Source of the DNA: Heliocidaris erythrogramma
Lineage: Eukaryota; Echinodermata; Echinoidea; Camarodonta; Echinometridae
DNA: 64,000 nt
Assembly (NCBI GenBank): GCA_025617745.1
Contig: CM046856.1
Location: forward strand, 31,118,208 to 31,182,207
Direction of reading: 5' to 3'
Part shown: positions 1 through 9,435 of the stretch, in pieces
Layout: each line of letters opens with the position of its first letter
How positions within the stretch are numbered: the stretch's first letter is position 1
Notes under the pieces: generated by a model
Database searches by the model: none
The model's input: the letters and a program-made list of their open reading frames with translations, nothing else
Told to the model about the DNA's origin: nothing
Position numbers and translations under genes: made by a program

Positions 1-2530
1 ATGATGCCTGTTACAATCTCGAGGATGTGCTGATTAATTCTTATAATTTGGTCATATTTACCCAAGATAACCACATCAGTACTGCTTTTCATGTGGGCCC
101 TATATATTATTACCTCGTCCTTGCCAGAAACCCATTTAATACAACTGGGTCAATGGGGTCAAGAGGGTCAAATATGGGCAAAACATTTCTTCCAAAGATT
201 AAACGCCGAGGAAAGATCGAACCCATGACCTCTCGTATGAGAGTGACAGTTAGGTCTACCTTTTCTTTTCAACAACTTAGCACGAGTTAACTGAAATGTA
301 ATCTACTGTTTTTTAATACTGACGTAAATGCTGGCTATATGAATCTTTATACAGTAAAATGGATGAATAGGAAGAAAAAATGGAAAAGCTATTCTTAATA
401 TTTTTTCTAAACAATAACGCAAACCCGTTTCATTCACTTCACCTGTGCACCACTTTTATGTTAATAATAATAGTGGGTTCCTGTATAGCGCAGATGTCTG
501 TCAGACTTGACACTCCTGGCGCTCCAAAAATTATTATTACCCTGGCTTTAGCATGGCTGTTATTTATTTAGTTTTTTTTTTTAATTGTTTTTGTTTTGAT
601 TGTTTTATTCATGTTTTTAATTTCTTAAATTATTATTGAATTTGATCATTTTAGTTATTAATCTGTCTATCTATAGATTTAAATTCTATAAAGAGTGGAG
701 TCACCAGCAGGCATGTGCGGCTTTTACTTGTAACGGCCCCGGGGGGGGGGGGGGGGGGTCAACTAGCCTTTACCATTAGTTGCTGTACAATCTTCAAAAT
801 TACCCCCCCCCCCCTTGATCGCCTAAAATGCGCAGCAGCACTTACCTCCAGCTACCCAACCATGACTTATATGTATAGAATTCACTAATATCTACACCTG
901 AGCTGAATATACATTTTGTGGTATATGATGTCTTCAAAATGTTAGTAATCAAGATGTTGTTAAAACTCCGTTTCTCCTTAGACCTTCTAAAGAGTATCAG
1001 ATTTTACATCAAGATTTTACAAATCATCGTGGTCTTTCATAATTATGATTCCGCAGCGGCTGTCGGCAAAAAAGAGGGGGAAGGGACAGGGAAGAGGAAA
1101 GAGAAAAAGACAAGAAGAAAAGCGAAAGAAGAAAAAAAGAAAAGAAAACAGAAACGAAAGGAAAACAAAACAGAAAGGAAAAAAGGAAAGGAAAAGGGAG
1201 GGAAAGAAAAAATCGCAAAAACTTAAAGTTAATATTCGGGCAAAAGGCGTCCCCTCGGCAATGGACTGCAGCCCCCCTCTCGCGAGGATTTTCAAAGTGC
1301 CGATAACTGTGCAATCACCACTTCATATTCGGGCAGCGAGATGCCAGAATATCCACATATTTGGGCAGCGAGGTTCCCGATAATTATGTAACTTTTGTAC
1401 ATTTCACTACGAAAAGAAAAAGAAGGAAAAAATTGCCAATCTTTTTGCTAGCTCGCTTGCAAAACACTGAACCCACCTCCGAATTCGGTTCTTTTTTTAT
1501 AGGAATTGTAATTGCAATACCTGCTCAGGTAGATAACTTGATCACCTACATATTCGGACACTACATTAGAGCACCGAATATCATTGTGTCAGCGCAAAGG
1601 TGGTAACCTGACACAATAAGACTTACTACATCATGTCTATTTTGGTCAAATTCTACATACTGTAGGGTATGTGCAGTACTAGGTCTATAATACGTCTATG
1701 TCTGCATGGGTACAGAGAGCTAGAAAGGCTATCATCAGAATGATTCGCGTAAATCCATGATGCTTATAAGAGCAAGTCATTTTAAGACGTGAAGAATTTG
1801 TATAAGGACTATGATATTCTATTCCAAACCTTCCACATAAACAAGCAATATTTATTGTTCGTGGTTCCTGAGATAAAATAGGGGCCTTTATTATTATGAG
1901 GTAAAAAGAAGAAACTTAAGAAGGGAACAAGAGGGGAACATAAAGAAGACGAATTAACAAAAAACGGATTATTTTAACAGACAGAGAAAAGAACAACCAT
2001 CATGGCTTCATAAATGATAATATTGGAAAAACGAGTACGAGAATGAGAAAGGGGTCTCTGAAGAATGCGAAGCAGATAAAATGACAAAAACTCCTTTCAA
2101 AAAATTATTACTTAAAAATCATCATTATACAAACGATAGTAATAAATCGTAGTGTGTATTAACACATCTCCATAATAATAGGGGCCACTACTGCGTTTTT
2201 TTATAGTATAGGGGCAAGAAGGGCAACTTGCTCCCCTGACAGATTTTCAACCATTACAAAAATGTTAGCTCACATTTAACGCGCAAACAAAAAGGGGACA
2301 TTTTTTTGGGGGAAAGGGCACCTACAAAGGGTAACCAAGGCGGAAAACACCACTTTCAGATATTAGTATACCGCTACATTCTGATCAATACACAACCGAG
2401 GATTTTCGACACATAATTGTTTCTTTTTTAACATGGTTCTAGATAAAAACTACTTTGCAGTTGAGCTTAATGGTCTGATTACTCATTAAGAAAAAGATTA
2501 AGATTCTAATTGTGATAAGAAGATAATAAT
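1..2530. other. AT-rich intergenic DNA, no recognised gene
   Basis: No open frame here has homology I recognise, and the open stretches are short and low in complexity. The stretch holds a G-run at about 741-758, a C-run near 805-815, the polypurine block listed separately, and a short motif around 1,355-1,380 (ATATTTGGGCAGCGAG) whose reverse complement recurs near 35,710-35,735. It is probably degraded repeat DNA. Confidence 0.5.
1071..1226 (+). repeat. Polypurine (GA-rich) tract
   Basis: About 155 bases are almost entirely A and G on the + strand, with only a few C and T interruptions. The long lysine/arginine-rich frames on + and the phenylalanine/serine-rich frames on - are artefacts of this composition. 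A mirror-like purine tract of this kind can form triplex DNA, but nothing here shows a function. Confidence 0.75.
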
Positions 2531-2535
2531 AAATG

Positions 2536-3190
2536 CGGGCGAGCATAGCGAGTGAGCTTTGGAAAAATTGTTGAAATGTTTTTTAATTGTTTAGGGGCAC
2601 TGCTCATTCTTGTATAAATTAGGGCACTTTGGCCCTCATGCCCCCCTGCTCTACTGCCTCACATTGTGCTGATATAAGTACAATAAGTTATTATGAAGCT
2701 TTCTGATTATTTGGAGCTAGGTATAAAAACTCTTTTGTGGATTTTAACGTGTCCCCGGGAATTTTTAAGTTTGTACAGCAACCAATGGTTAAGGCTAGGT
2801 CACCCCCCCCCCCCCCACCCTGTGACGGGAAATCGCCGCACACGATAAGCGACATCGGGTTATTTAGATAAAAAAGGGCACTTATCAGAAGACAAAAGGG
2901 GCACTTATCAAAAGTGAAAATAATACTATTAGAAAGAAACAGTAGCACTTATCAGAGTTGAAAAAGGGTAATTATCAGAAGGGAAATTGCACTATTAGAA
3001 CAGAAAATGGGCACTAATCAGACGAAAACAGGGGCACTTATGGGATTTCAAAATGGGCACTTATCAGAAAGGAAAATTGCACTGTTAGAACAGAAAATGG
3101 GCAGATTTCAAAAGTGGCAGTGATTAGAAAGAAAAAAAGAATGAAAAAAGAGCACTTCCGAATAAAAAGGGGCACTTATCATTTATGTAA
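2536..3190 (+). repeat. Degenerate 'GGGCACTTATCAGAA' satellite-like repeat
   Basis: From about 2,868 to 3,185 the motif AAAAGGGGCACTTATCAGAA and its decayed variants recur roughly every 20-24 bases, more than ten times. The block begins near 2,536 with GCGGGCGAGC-TAGCGAG, a motif that also opens the related block at 10,722 in unit A and 23,763 in unit B. This points to one dispersed repeat family with an internal minisatellite. The short open frames across it are not genes. Confidence 0.6.
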
Positions 3191-3534
3191 AGTTGCAAAG
3201 TTGTACTTGAAATGTTGGGGAGGGGCATTTTGCCCCCTGCCCCACTGGGAGCGCTACCTCTGCCCTATCCTCCTTCTCTTCATTCTCTTTATTTCTACAT
3301 CGTCTAGCATTTTCACTTTCACAAAGAGTTTAGGCAGTTGTCGGTCCATCTACCACAACTCACTTTTTTGAAATACCCTCTTTATATTAACATCTTATTA
3401 TTCGTAATGGTGCTTTATGATAGTAGCTAGACACGAAATATACAAACTTTGCATTAAAACGATTTTAATGTTTAAAAAAAAATACCCGCTTGGTCATATA
3501 TTGCACATCATATAATTTTCTTGCTGATATTTAA

Positions 3535-3792
3535 AGGGATACGCCACCGGGCAACCGTGTGGAAAGTCGGGATTGCGTAAGCCCCATTCACTCGTACACA
3601 AAGTATGTGCGTCGAACGCGTTCGTTGGACTACTGGGATTACATTTCGAACAGCACGAAGCCGACCGAATCTCGCACGAGAGCTCAGGTCAGGCGGAGCG
3701 TGCATGTTGCGCGGCGAACAGCCTGTTCAGGTAACGATCACGGTGCCCTCTTGCGGCATAAAAATGTCCACAATCTCCGGTTGAGTATCCCT
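3535..3792. mobile_element. 258-bp TTAA-flanked short inverted-repeat element
   Basis: The element starts AGGGATACGCCACCGG and ends CCGGTTGAGTATCCCT, so the ends are inverted repeats. TTAA lies immediately outside both ends (3,531-3,534 and 3,793-3,796). TTAA duplication is the hallmark of piggyBac-type insertion. The interior is clearly richer in CpG than its surroundings and has no transposase, so it is a non-autonomous element. Both ends and target sites are seen directly; the superfamily is inferred. Confidence 0.75.
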
Positions 3793-3796
3793 TTAA

Positions 3797-4384
3797 GTAT
3801 GTACTCAGATCTATGAAAAAACCTCATTGTTATTATTGTATTTATTTTATGTTATGCACTACAGTATATGCTAACATGACTGAAAATGGTGAATAAATCT
3901 GAATTGAACTGAACTAAATCTGGAAAAAAGGATGAAATAGATACATGGGGTACAGACCAAAGGCGGTGATCCAGGGGAGAAGCGATGGTACAGTGCCGCC
4001 ACGTTTTTTCTTCCAAAAGTGCCCCTTTTCAATTCTGACAAAGGCCACATTTTACTTCTAATAACATTTCCCTTTCTCCATTTCCATTTTTCTATTACAA
4101 AATAAAATGTCATTTGAAGTCCTTAAAAATGCCTTTTAATCTCTGCGGGAGCACTGCAGTATATTGGTGAAGGGTCTTGAATTCGTACGATTAGTCCTGG
4201 GTTCGATCCTTTCTCGGTTCCTACATCATTGGACAGTGTTTTATCTGAACATGCCCTCTTGACCCAGTTGTATAAAATGGTTACCTAGCAATGCTGGGGT
4301 AATAATAATTGCAGGGCCCTCAAGAAGAGCAATTTTAGTACTGATGAGGCTTCCCTGGGTAAATAACAAGACATCATTTTTACA

Positions 4385-4432
<48 letters not shown>

Positions 4433-4436
4433 TTAA

Positions 4437-4533
<97 letters not shown>

Positions 4534-5447
4534 TTTTTTTTTTATTTTTTTTTTTTTCCAGCCTGTCTCGTATTCAACAGAGTGGGGTCTACCCAATGAC
4601 CCTATTTAGTTACTGATTTGTAAAACACAAATTATATAGTGGGGTCAACCTAAAATTATTTATGAGAAAATACATCTCCTGTAGTCCTTTCTTATAATTT
4701 AAATGCGCTCAACAGTAACCGACCCCCTCAAACCATCGATTAAATTAAATTGGTTCAATTGAACTTGTTTATAGTTTCTATACATGGCTAGAGTGCCCAA
4801 GTCTGCGCAGTGCCCTTGTCTGCCCACTTGCGTAACTGCGCGATTCTGACCAAGCAAAACACGCAACGAACACAAACTTTTCATCTTTATCATAGCGATA
4901 GGTATTTATGCATAAAACGAGTCAAAATTAAGAAAAAGGGTCTTATTTCAGACAATTTATTTACAAGCCTCAAAATGTTCTCTTTCACGTGTAAAATAAA
5001 TGAGTGTGCAGACATGGGCACCATTGTTTTTTTTTCAATGTTGAAATGACACGGCCCCGCTGGTTTTTTTGTGAAAATTGCATTGTTCTTGCTCTAATTT
5101 TGATGATATTTTTTGCAAATTTACTCTTTAGAATATCAGGAATTACTGGAATATTAAAGAAATTCTTGTTCATTTTCAGGTCAAAGTGTTAGGTACGCAG
5201 ACATAGGGCTCCCCATCATACAATCAAATATAATTTCTTTCTTTTTTAATGTGTTGAAGTCAAGAAGGTCATCATTACACCAATTCAGTTTAGTTCAGGC
5301 AATTTACGCAGTCAGCTTCACATTCTTATCCATACAATAACGGTGTCGCCTGCATTAGATATTTGTGAAGGAGTTCGACACATAATTATCAGGCCTTTAT
5401 TGGACAAAGAGTATAGCAAGTACAGTTGATATCGTAGCAATGGTAGC
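3797..5447. other. Intergenic DNA with a LINE-like 3' tail
   Basis: At 3,884-3,915 a run of the type GGTGAATAAATCTGAATTGAACTGAAC resembles the short-repeat 3' tail of CR1/L2-type LINEs. The rest is unassigned AT-rich DNA apart from the trinucleotide array listed separately. I see no gene. The asparagine-rich minus-strand frame near 4,290-4,590 is only the translated microsatellite. Confidence 0.4.
4386..4540 (+). repeat. (TTA)n microsatellite
   Basis: About 155 bases of TTA/ATT trinucleotides have a few interruptions and end in a T-rich run at 4,532-4,558. It is a simple tandem repeat and likely length-variable. Confidence 0.95.
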
Positions 5448-5660
5448 CATTGGCGGATCCGGGGGTGGGGGCATTTCCGTGCTCCCCCCCCCCTTTGGAA
5501 GAAAAGTATGCATTTTGACCATAAAGGATCCGCCCTTTTGTCGATTGTGCTCCCCTTTTAGAATGAAAAGCTCAAGGCTTTTTTTTGCTGGTCAGAGAAA
5601 TACGGAGGGGAACTGGACCCACATAAGTTATGTTGTAGATGGAAAGAGGAAATGAAAGAA
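5448..5660. mobile_element. CATTGGCGGATCC-family short element (unit A copy)
   Basis: CATTGGCGGATCC followed by G- and C-runs, then a conserved block (AAAGTATGCATTTTGACCAT and downstream). It recurs at 16,319, 28,218 and 47,401. The 47.4-kb copy has a matching inverted end (GGATCCGCCCCTG), so the family is a short terminal-inverted-repeat element. This copy marks the left edge of the duplicated units. Confidence 0.55.
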
Positions 5661-5806
5661 GGATAAAAACAAAGAATAGCATAATGAAAAATAGTAAGAG
5701 AAGAAGATAGAAGGAAAAACAAAGAATAACAAAATAGCAAAAATATAATTATCCGACGGCCGTCAGATAATTCACTGGTTCTTATTCTGTAATAGTTTTC
5801 TTTTCT

Positions 5807-5810
<4 letters not shown>

Positions 5811-5841
<31 letters not shown>
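5811..5841 (+). repeat. (TC)n microsatellite
   Basis: A dinucleotide run also present in unit B (about 16,969-16,998) and unit C (about 28,865-28,891) with different lengths. Confidence 0.9.
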
Positions 5842-5844
<3 letters not shown>

Positions 5845-5888
5845 GTTTGGTCCCCTCCTCCCTCCCTTTTAGGTACCTTATTTCATTT

Positions 5889-5982
5889 CCGGAAAAACGA
5901 ACCTTCGGAATTACGGACCTTCGGAGTAACGAGCCTTCGGAATTGCGAACCTTCGGAATAACGAGCCTATCGGAATAATGAA
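5889..5982 (+). repeat. 16-bp minisatellite upstream of the type 1 gene
   Basis: Five consecutive 16-bp units of the form CTTCGGAATTACGGAC, each containing CCTTCGGA, which is close to a palindrome, lie about 250-330 bp upstream of the type 1 start codon. Units B and C have a shorter version (near 17,090-17,165 and 28,983-29,058). Copy number therefore differs between paralogous loci. Confidence 0.85.
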
Positions 5983-6059
5983 ACGACATGTAACCGTCTT
6001 AATACCCTCAAGCAACATCACCATACAAAATAACTGGAATAATCGTTCTGCTTAACCCC

Positions 6060-6233
6060 TGCCCTATTCGTGCTATATTAATCAAACTCCCATCCCGCCT
6101 CTTTCATCACCCATTCTCTTACCGCTCTCCCCCGCTCCATTTGAATCGTGTGTACGTAGTGATTATGTATTTTTCTTCATATAGGTTATGAAGAGCAGCC
6201 ATTGAATGCATCACCGTTTGGCTCTTTACAACC
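6060..6233 (+). promoter_or_regulatory. Candidate 5' flank and leader of the type 1 gene
   Basis: A TATATTA box-like motif lies at 6,074-6,080 and a pyrimidine-rich tract ending TTTTTCTTCATATAG at 6,170-6,184 resembles a 3' splice site. Both are conserved in units B and C. The leader would reach the ATG at 6,234. Neither a transcription start nor splicing can be shown from sequence alone, so this is a suggestion only. Confidence 0.25.
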
Positions 6234-7121
6234 ATGAAACAAAGGTCAACAGTAACTGTGTTATTATGCTTCATATTGCTGGGATCCATCATTGCTATTC
6301 GAGTAGAAGCCAATAACGAACAATACAAACTTACTTACGGTAATGTAAGTTCTGAACAAATATTAGAATTTGTATCATCTCTCTTCAACGACAGCTGTTG
6401 GTATGCACTTCTCTACAATGACCAAATTTTCAACTCAGATGGCACATCAATTCCTAGTGAATATTATCCGTTAAACAAACTTAATCGTACATCGGTCGAG
6501 AGCAAGCACATTTTTGACAGTAAAGTGGTAATTCTAGGGCTTAGTCACTTAATATTAAGTGATTCTGGTAATTATTCATGTTTATTCACATGCCCTCCTT
6601 CACAACTTTCTCAACATTATGAACTCATCATCATTTCACCGCCAGAACCCGCTACATGCAAGTGGCTGTCCCCTGAAGAAAGTGAAATTTCACAATCGGG
6701 AATTGATTTAGGTTATAAAACCTTACAGTGTTCTGCCGTTCAGGGATACCCGAAAGGCACGATTGTTTGTTATACGTCAGATTGTGAAACGGCGGATTCA
6801 TTTATCCGTCTCCAAACCCCCGCTTATGTGACAGGACTCTCTAGATTGGAGGCATACTTCTGGATAGATGACAATAACTGTATAGACTGTTGTTCAGGAA
6901 GAAAAATATCATCCAAAGCGAGAAGTGCTTGTAAGGATTTTAGTTATACTCCATCAGACAGTACATCCCCCCAAAATCAACAATCTGGTTTGGATGCCAC
7001 CACTATTAAACAAGACAAATCGGACATTGTGTCTAAGACTTCCACGGGAAACCAGAAAAGCGTCAATGTATTTTTTAATACTTTCATAGCTTCAATATTT
7101 ATCATTTCCATAGAAGTTTAG
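6234..7121 (+). CDS. Type 1 V-C2 Ig-like surface protein, unit A copy (295 aa)
   Basis: Intact, intronless frame starting at a true ATG. Residues 1-26 form a signal peptide. Residues about 30-135 look like a V-type Ig domain, with Cys55 followed by Trp57, then the classic DSGNYSC F-strand motif ending at Cys116. Residues about 140-237 form a second, cysteine-rich C2-like Ig domain (TCK at 141-143, LQC ending at 166, CY at 179-180, a C-x2-CC cluster at 206-210, C233). A Ser/Thr/Gln linker leads to a hydrophobic C-terminus (about 277-295) with no cytoplasmic tail, which suggests a GPI signal or a bare membrane anchor. N-glycosylation sequons include N37, N52, N84 and N114. The second domain is homologous to that of the type 2 gene 213 bp downstream. 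The family is not one I can name; cell-surface recognition is an inference. Confidence 0.85.
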   Translation: MKQRSTVTVLLCFILLGSIIAIRVEANNEQYKLTYGNVSSEQILEFVSSLFNDSCWYALLYNDQIFNSDGTSIPSEYYPLNKLNRTSVESKHIFDSKVVILGLSHLILSDSGNYSCLFTCPPSQLSQHYELIIISPPEPATCKWLSPEESEISQSGIDLGYKTLQCSAVQGYPKGTIVCYTSDCETADSFIRLQTPAYVTGLSRLEAYFWIDDNNCIDCCSGRKISSKARSACKDFSYTPSDSTSPQNQQSGLDATTIKQDKSDIVSKTSTGNQKSVNVFFNTFIASIFIISIEV

Positions 7122-7334
7122 TCTATCGTTTTAAGGGGAATCTGGATTAAAGATTTTCCCTTTTTTCAATAATCGTAAGACTTTTATGTTGAAAATGACA
7201 CCAATAGGAGTGTTTTGAGTTCGATTGTAGTTAATTAAGTGGTGATTTGCACAATGTTCCAAGGGGCAAAGACTTTCTATACGTCGCCCCGAAATTGCAA
7301 AATCGAAACATTTTCTTCAAAGAAGGAGAAGAAT

Positions 7335-8222
7335 ATGAAAATTCTATTCCTCATTTTGGTCGTGCCAATGACCATAGCTGTTGCGGAAGACTTTATAGAA
7401 GGCGGGAGAGCTGAACTCATTTTCCATTATTACCATGAAACAAAGGTCCATGGTGAAACTAACATTTCAGCATCTCTTCGCATCGGAAACAGGCATCCCT
7501 TCTACAGAAATGGGGTGCTCACCAAAGATGGTCTGTCCTTAAATCAGCAAGGTCGGTTTTCTGTCGTAGAGAAATTTATCAAACAAAGAGCCCACGAAGT
7601 GAAAGTCAAAATAGAAAACGTTTCAAGGGAAGACGTTGAGATATATATCTCCGATATCTACAGAGAAGGTGAGAGGTTGGAATATCTGGAAAGACAAATA
7701 AAGTTAGGTATAGAGTTTCCCATTGGCAAAGCAACTTGCAAGGTATTACCTAATTCAATTGACACTAGTGGAGTTTGGGATGTATTACAATGCACTGCGT
7801 CCGCTGGAATGCGTATGGGTTTGATAGAATGTTATCAGAATGGGGAAAGAGTTCCTCCCTTAACTGCTCCTTTTCAGAACACGACGACACTCATCCAGGA
7901 CTTATGGATGAAGAAAAATATTCCAGTTTTGTGTTGTTCTTCTTCATTTGCAGTCCACAGGAATGAATGCAATTGTACGGATTTTTATTTAGATCCTGTC
8001 GACGGGAGCAGCCAAAGTAGTAGTAATTGCATAATTCTTGACAGTTTGTATAATCATGATAATAAAACAAAGTCCGCCTCTGACATGTCTGATGACCTGG
8101 TAAAGGAAACTACAATCAGGGAGGTGAGAGTTTCCGGTCAAAATTTGGAGCATATGTTCAAAATTGTAACAGTTGGCTTGTTGACTTATATTATATTATC
8201 TATAACGAAAAAACAATCATAA
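7335..8222 (+). CDS. Type 2 V-C2 Ig-like membrane protein, unit A copy (295 aa)
   Basis: I chose the ATG at 7,335 because it directly begins a clean signal peptide (MKILFLILVVPMTIAVA) and has A at -3. The frame is open further upstream, including an ATG at 7,254, but that would bury the signal. Residues about 19-125 form a V-like domain in which the usual Ig cysteines are missing: the F-strand reads EDVEIYIS, with Ser where Cys is expected. Residues about 133-222 form the C2-like domain shared with type 1 (TCK, LQC, ECY, CCS, then ECNCTDF). An N-glycosylation sequon NTT lies at about 182. A transmembrane helix spans about 274-290, followed by a 5-residue basic tail. It is intact here but broken in units B and C. 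Not a family I can name; a membrane receptor or ligand is inferred. Confidence 0.83.
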   Translation: MKILFLILVVPMTIAVAEDFIEGGRAELIFHYYHETKVHGETNISASLRIGNRHPFYRNGVLTKDGLSLNQQGRFSVVEKFIKQRAHEVKVKIENVSREDVEIYISDIYREGERLEYLERQIKLGIEFPIGKATCKVLPNSIDTSGVWDVLQCTASAGMRMGLIECYQNGERVPPLTAPFQNTTTLIQDLWMKKNIPVLCCSSSFAVHRNECNCTDFYLDPVDGSSQSSSNCIILDSLYNHDNKTKSASDMSDDLVKETTIREVRVSGQNLEHMFKIVTVGLLTYIILSITKKQS

Positions 8223-8560
8223 ATAATAATCACAAGAATAATCACTCTTAAGATATTTTCGACTCAAAAGTGGCTGCATATGATAGGACAAGAGTCTTAC
8301 GCTAGTCCTCAGTCAGTGGAATCCACGCAATGTCTAGAAAAACCTGCATGATATATAGCTGAAAGACACCCTTGGCCTTGACTAACCAAAGTAATGTGGG
8401 AGAAGGGAGTAGTACAGGGAATGCGTTAATGGGCATATTTTCCGACCCAGAATCACGGTTTTGAAAGACGTTTAGATTAAAACAAGATTGCGTTCATGCA
8501 ATTTTTCGTCGGTGGTAAAAATAATCATTGCCAAACTGAAACGCAAAAAAGCCATCAAAA
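8223..8560 (+). other. Downstream flank of the gene pair
   Basis: About 340 bp conserved in all three units, with no gene I recognise. It may hold the 3' untranslated region of the type 2 gene, though I see no strong AATAAA signal close to the stop codon. Confidence 0.35.
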
Positions 8561-9175
8561 TTCATGAAATACACCTCGACATTTATCAAAGAATTGGCGT
8601 CATATTTCTCTGTTAAATTATGCAAAATAGAATCGGGATGTATAGCAAATCGACTTAAAGTTGTGTTGCCCTACATATGAATCAAAATATATTCTTAAAA
8701 GGCGTTCTATCGGGAAAAATATTTGTTTACGATACACTACTGCCCACAGAAATTATTGAAATACCAAGCATGTTGTTGATTATTGATTTCGTAAAGGCTT
8801 TTGATTCTGTATCACATAAGTTTCTCTTTAATGTTCTTAATTTCTTTCATTTGGACCATCAGTGTATAAAAATGATTCACTTATTTCATGACAAAATGCA
8901 TCTTCTAGTGTTACAGTAAAAGGATTATGTACAAAGAGATTTGTTATAGGACGAGGGTGTCGTCAGCGAGACCCTTTATCGCCCTACCTTTTTTATTTTA
9001 CTTCTGAGCGAAATACTCGGGATGTTGATAAAACGCTCCTATGATATATTATCTGGCTTGCTTTCAAATTGAAAAACAAGTTAACAAAAATATTACAATG
9101 CGCAGATGACACAAAGCTGAAATTGTTAGAAGACCTCATGAGATCACAAATACACAAATCAAAAATTGACCACAA
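8560..9175 (+). pseudogene. LINE reverse-transcriptase fragment, unit A
   Basis: Broken frames carry reverse-transcriptase motifs in order. First comes NQNIFLKG, then LLIIDFVKAFDSVSHKF (palm motif A, catalytic Asp), then GRGCRQRDPLSPYLF (motif B), and finally LQCADDTKLKLL (motif C, xADD). Several frameshifts and stops separate them and there are no ORF1 or endonuclease parts nearby. The motif wording is like L1/Tx1-type LINEs. It lies on the same strand as the gene pair and is present in all three units, so it predates the duplication. Confidence 0.8.
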
Positions 9176-9226
9176 AAAGCGTTACGTTTATTAATGTTTC
9201 ATTCTTTTATCCTCTTTTCATAACTG

Positions 9227-9435
9227 CACCCTAAAAACTCAAATGTTAAATCTACATGTAAAAGGTTGGAGGATTGACAACATTTTTTGAATGGTAAATT
9301 AACACTTTTAACTTGCTGGATCTAATAATTAAAAGTTGGATGCAGCATGTTAAAAGTGTTCATTTACCATTTTGAAAATATTGTCACTCCCTCTAACCTT
9401 TTAAATGTAGATTTAACATTTGACTTTTTAGAGTG
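9227..9435. mobile_element. 209-bp palindromic short element, unit A
   Basis: The two halves are near-perfect inverted repeats: CACCCTAAAAACTCAAATGT at the left pairs with ACATTTGACTTTTTAGAGTG at the right, and most of the interior folds back. There is no coding capacity. Copies sit at the same relative place in units B and C with arm substitutions that are not all shared. I could not see a clear target duplication. Confidence 0.75.

Noticed and set aside
1017..1383. Overlapping Lys/Arg-rich and Phe/Ser-rich frames on both strands
   Set aside because: They arise from a polypurine tract; open in several frames at once and without a recognisable domain.
4285..4596. Asparagine-rich minus-strand frame
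   Set aside because: It is only the translation of the TTA microsatellite; no flanking coding signal.
7239..7334. N-terminal extension of the type 2 protein to 7,254 or further
   Set aside because: The extension would put about 27 non-hydrophobic residues before a clean signal peptide. The 7,335 ATG is the better start, although the upstream ATG cannot be excluded.
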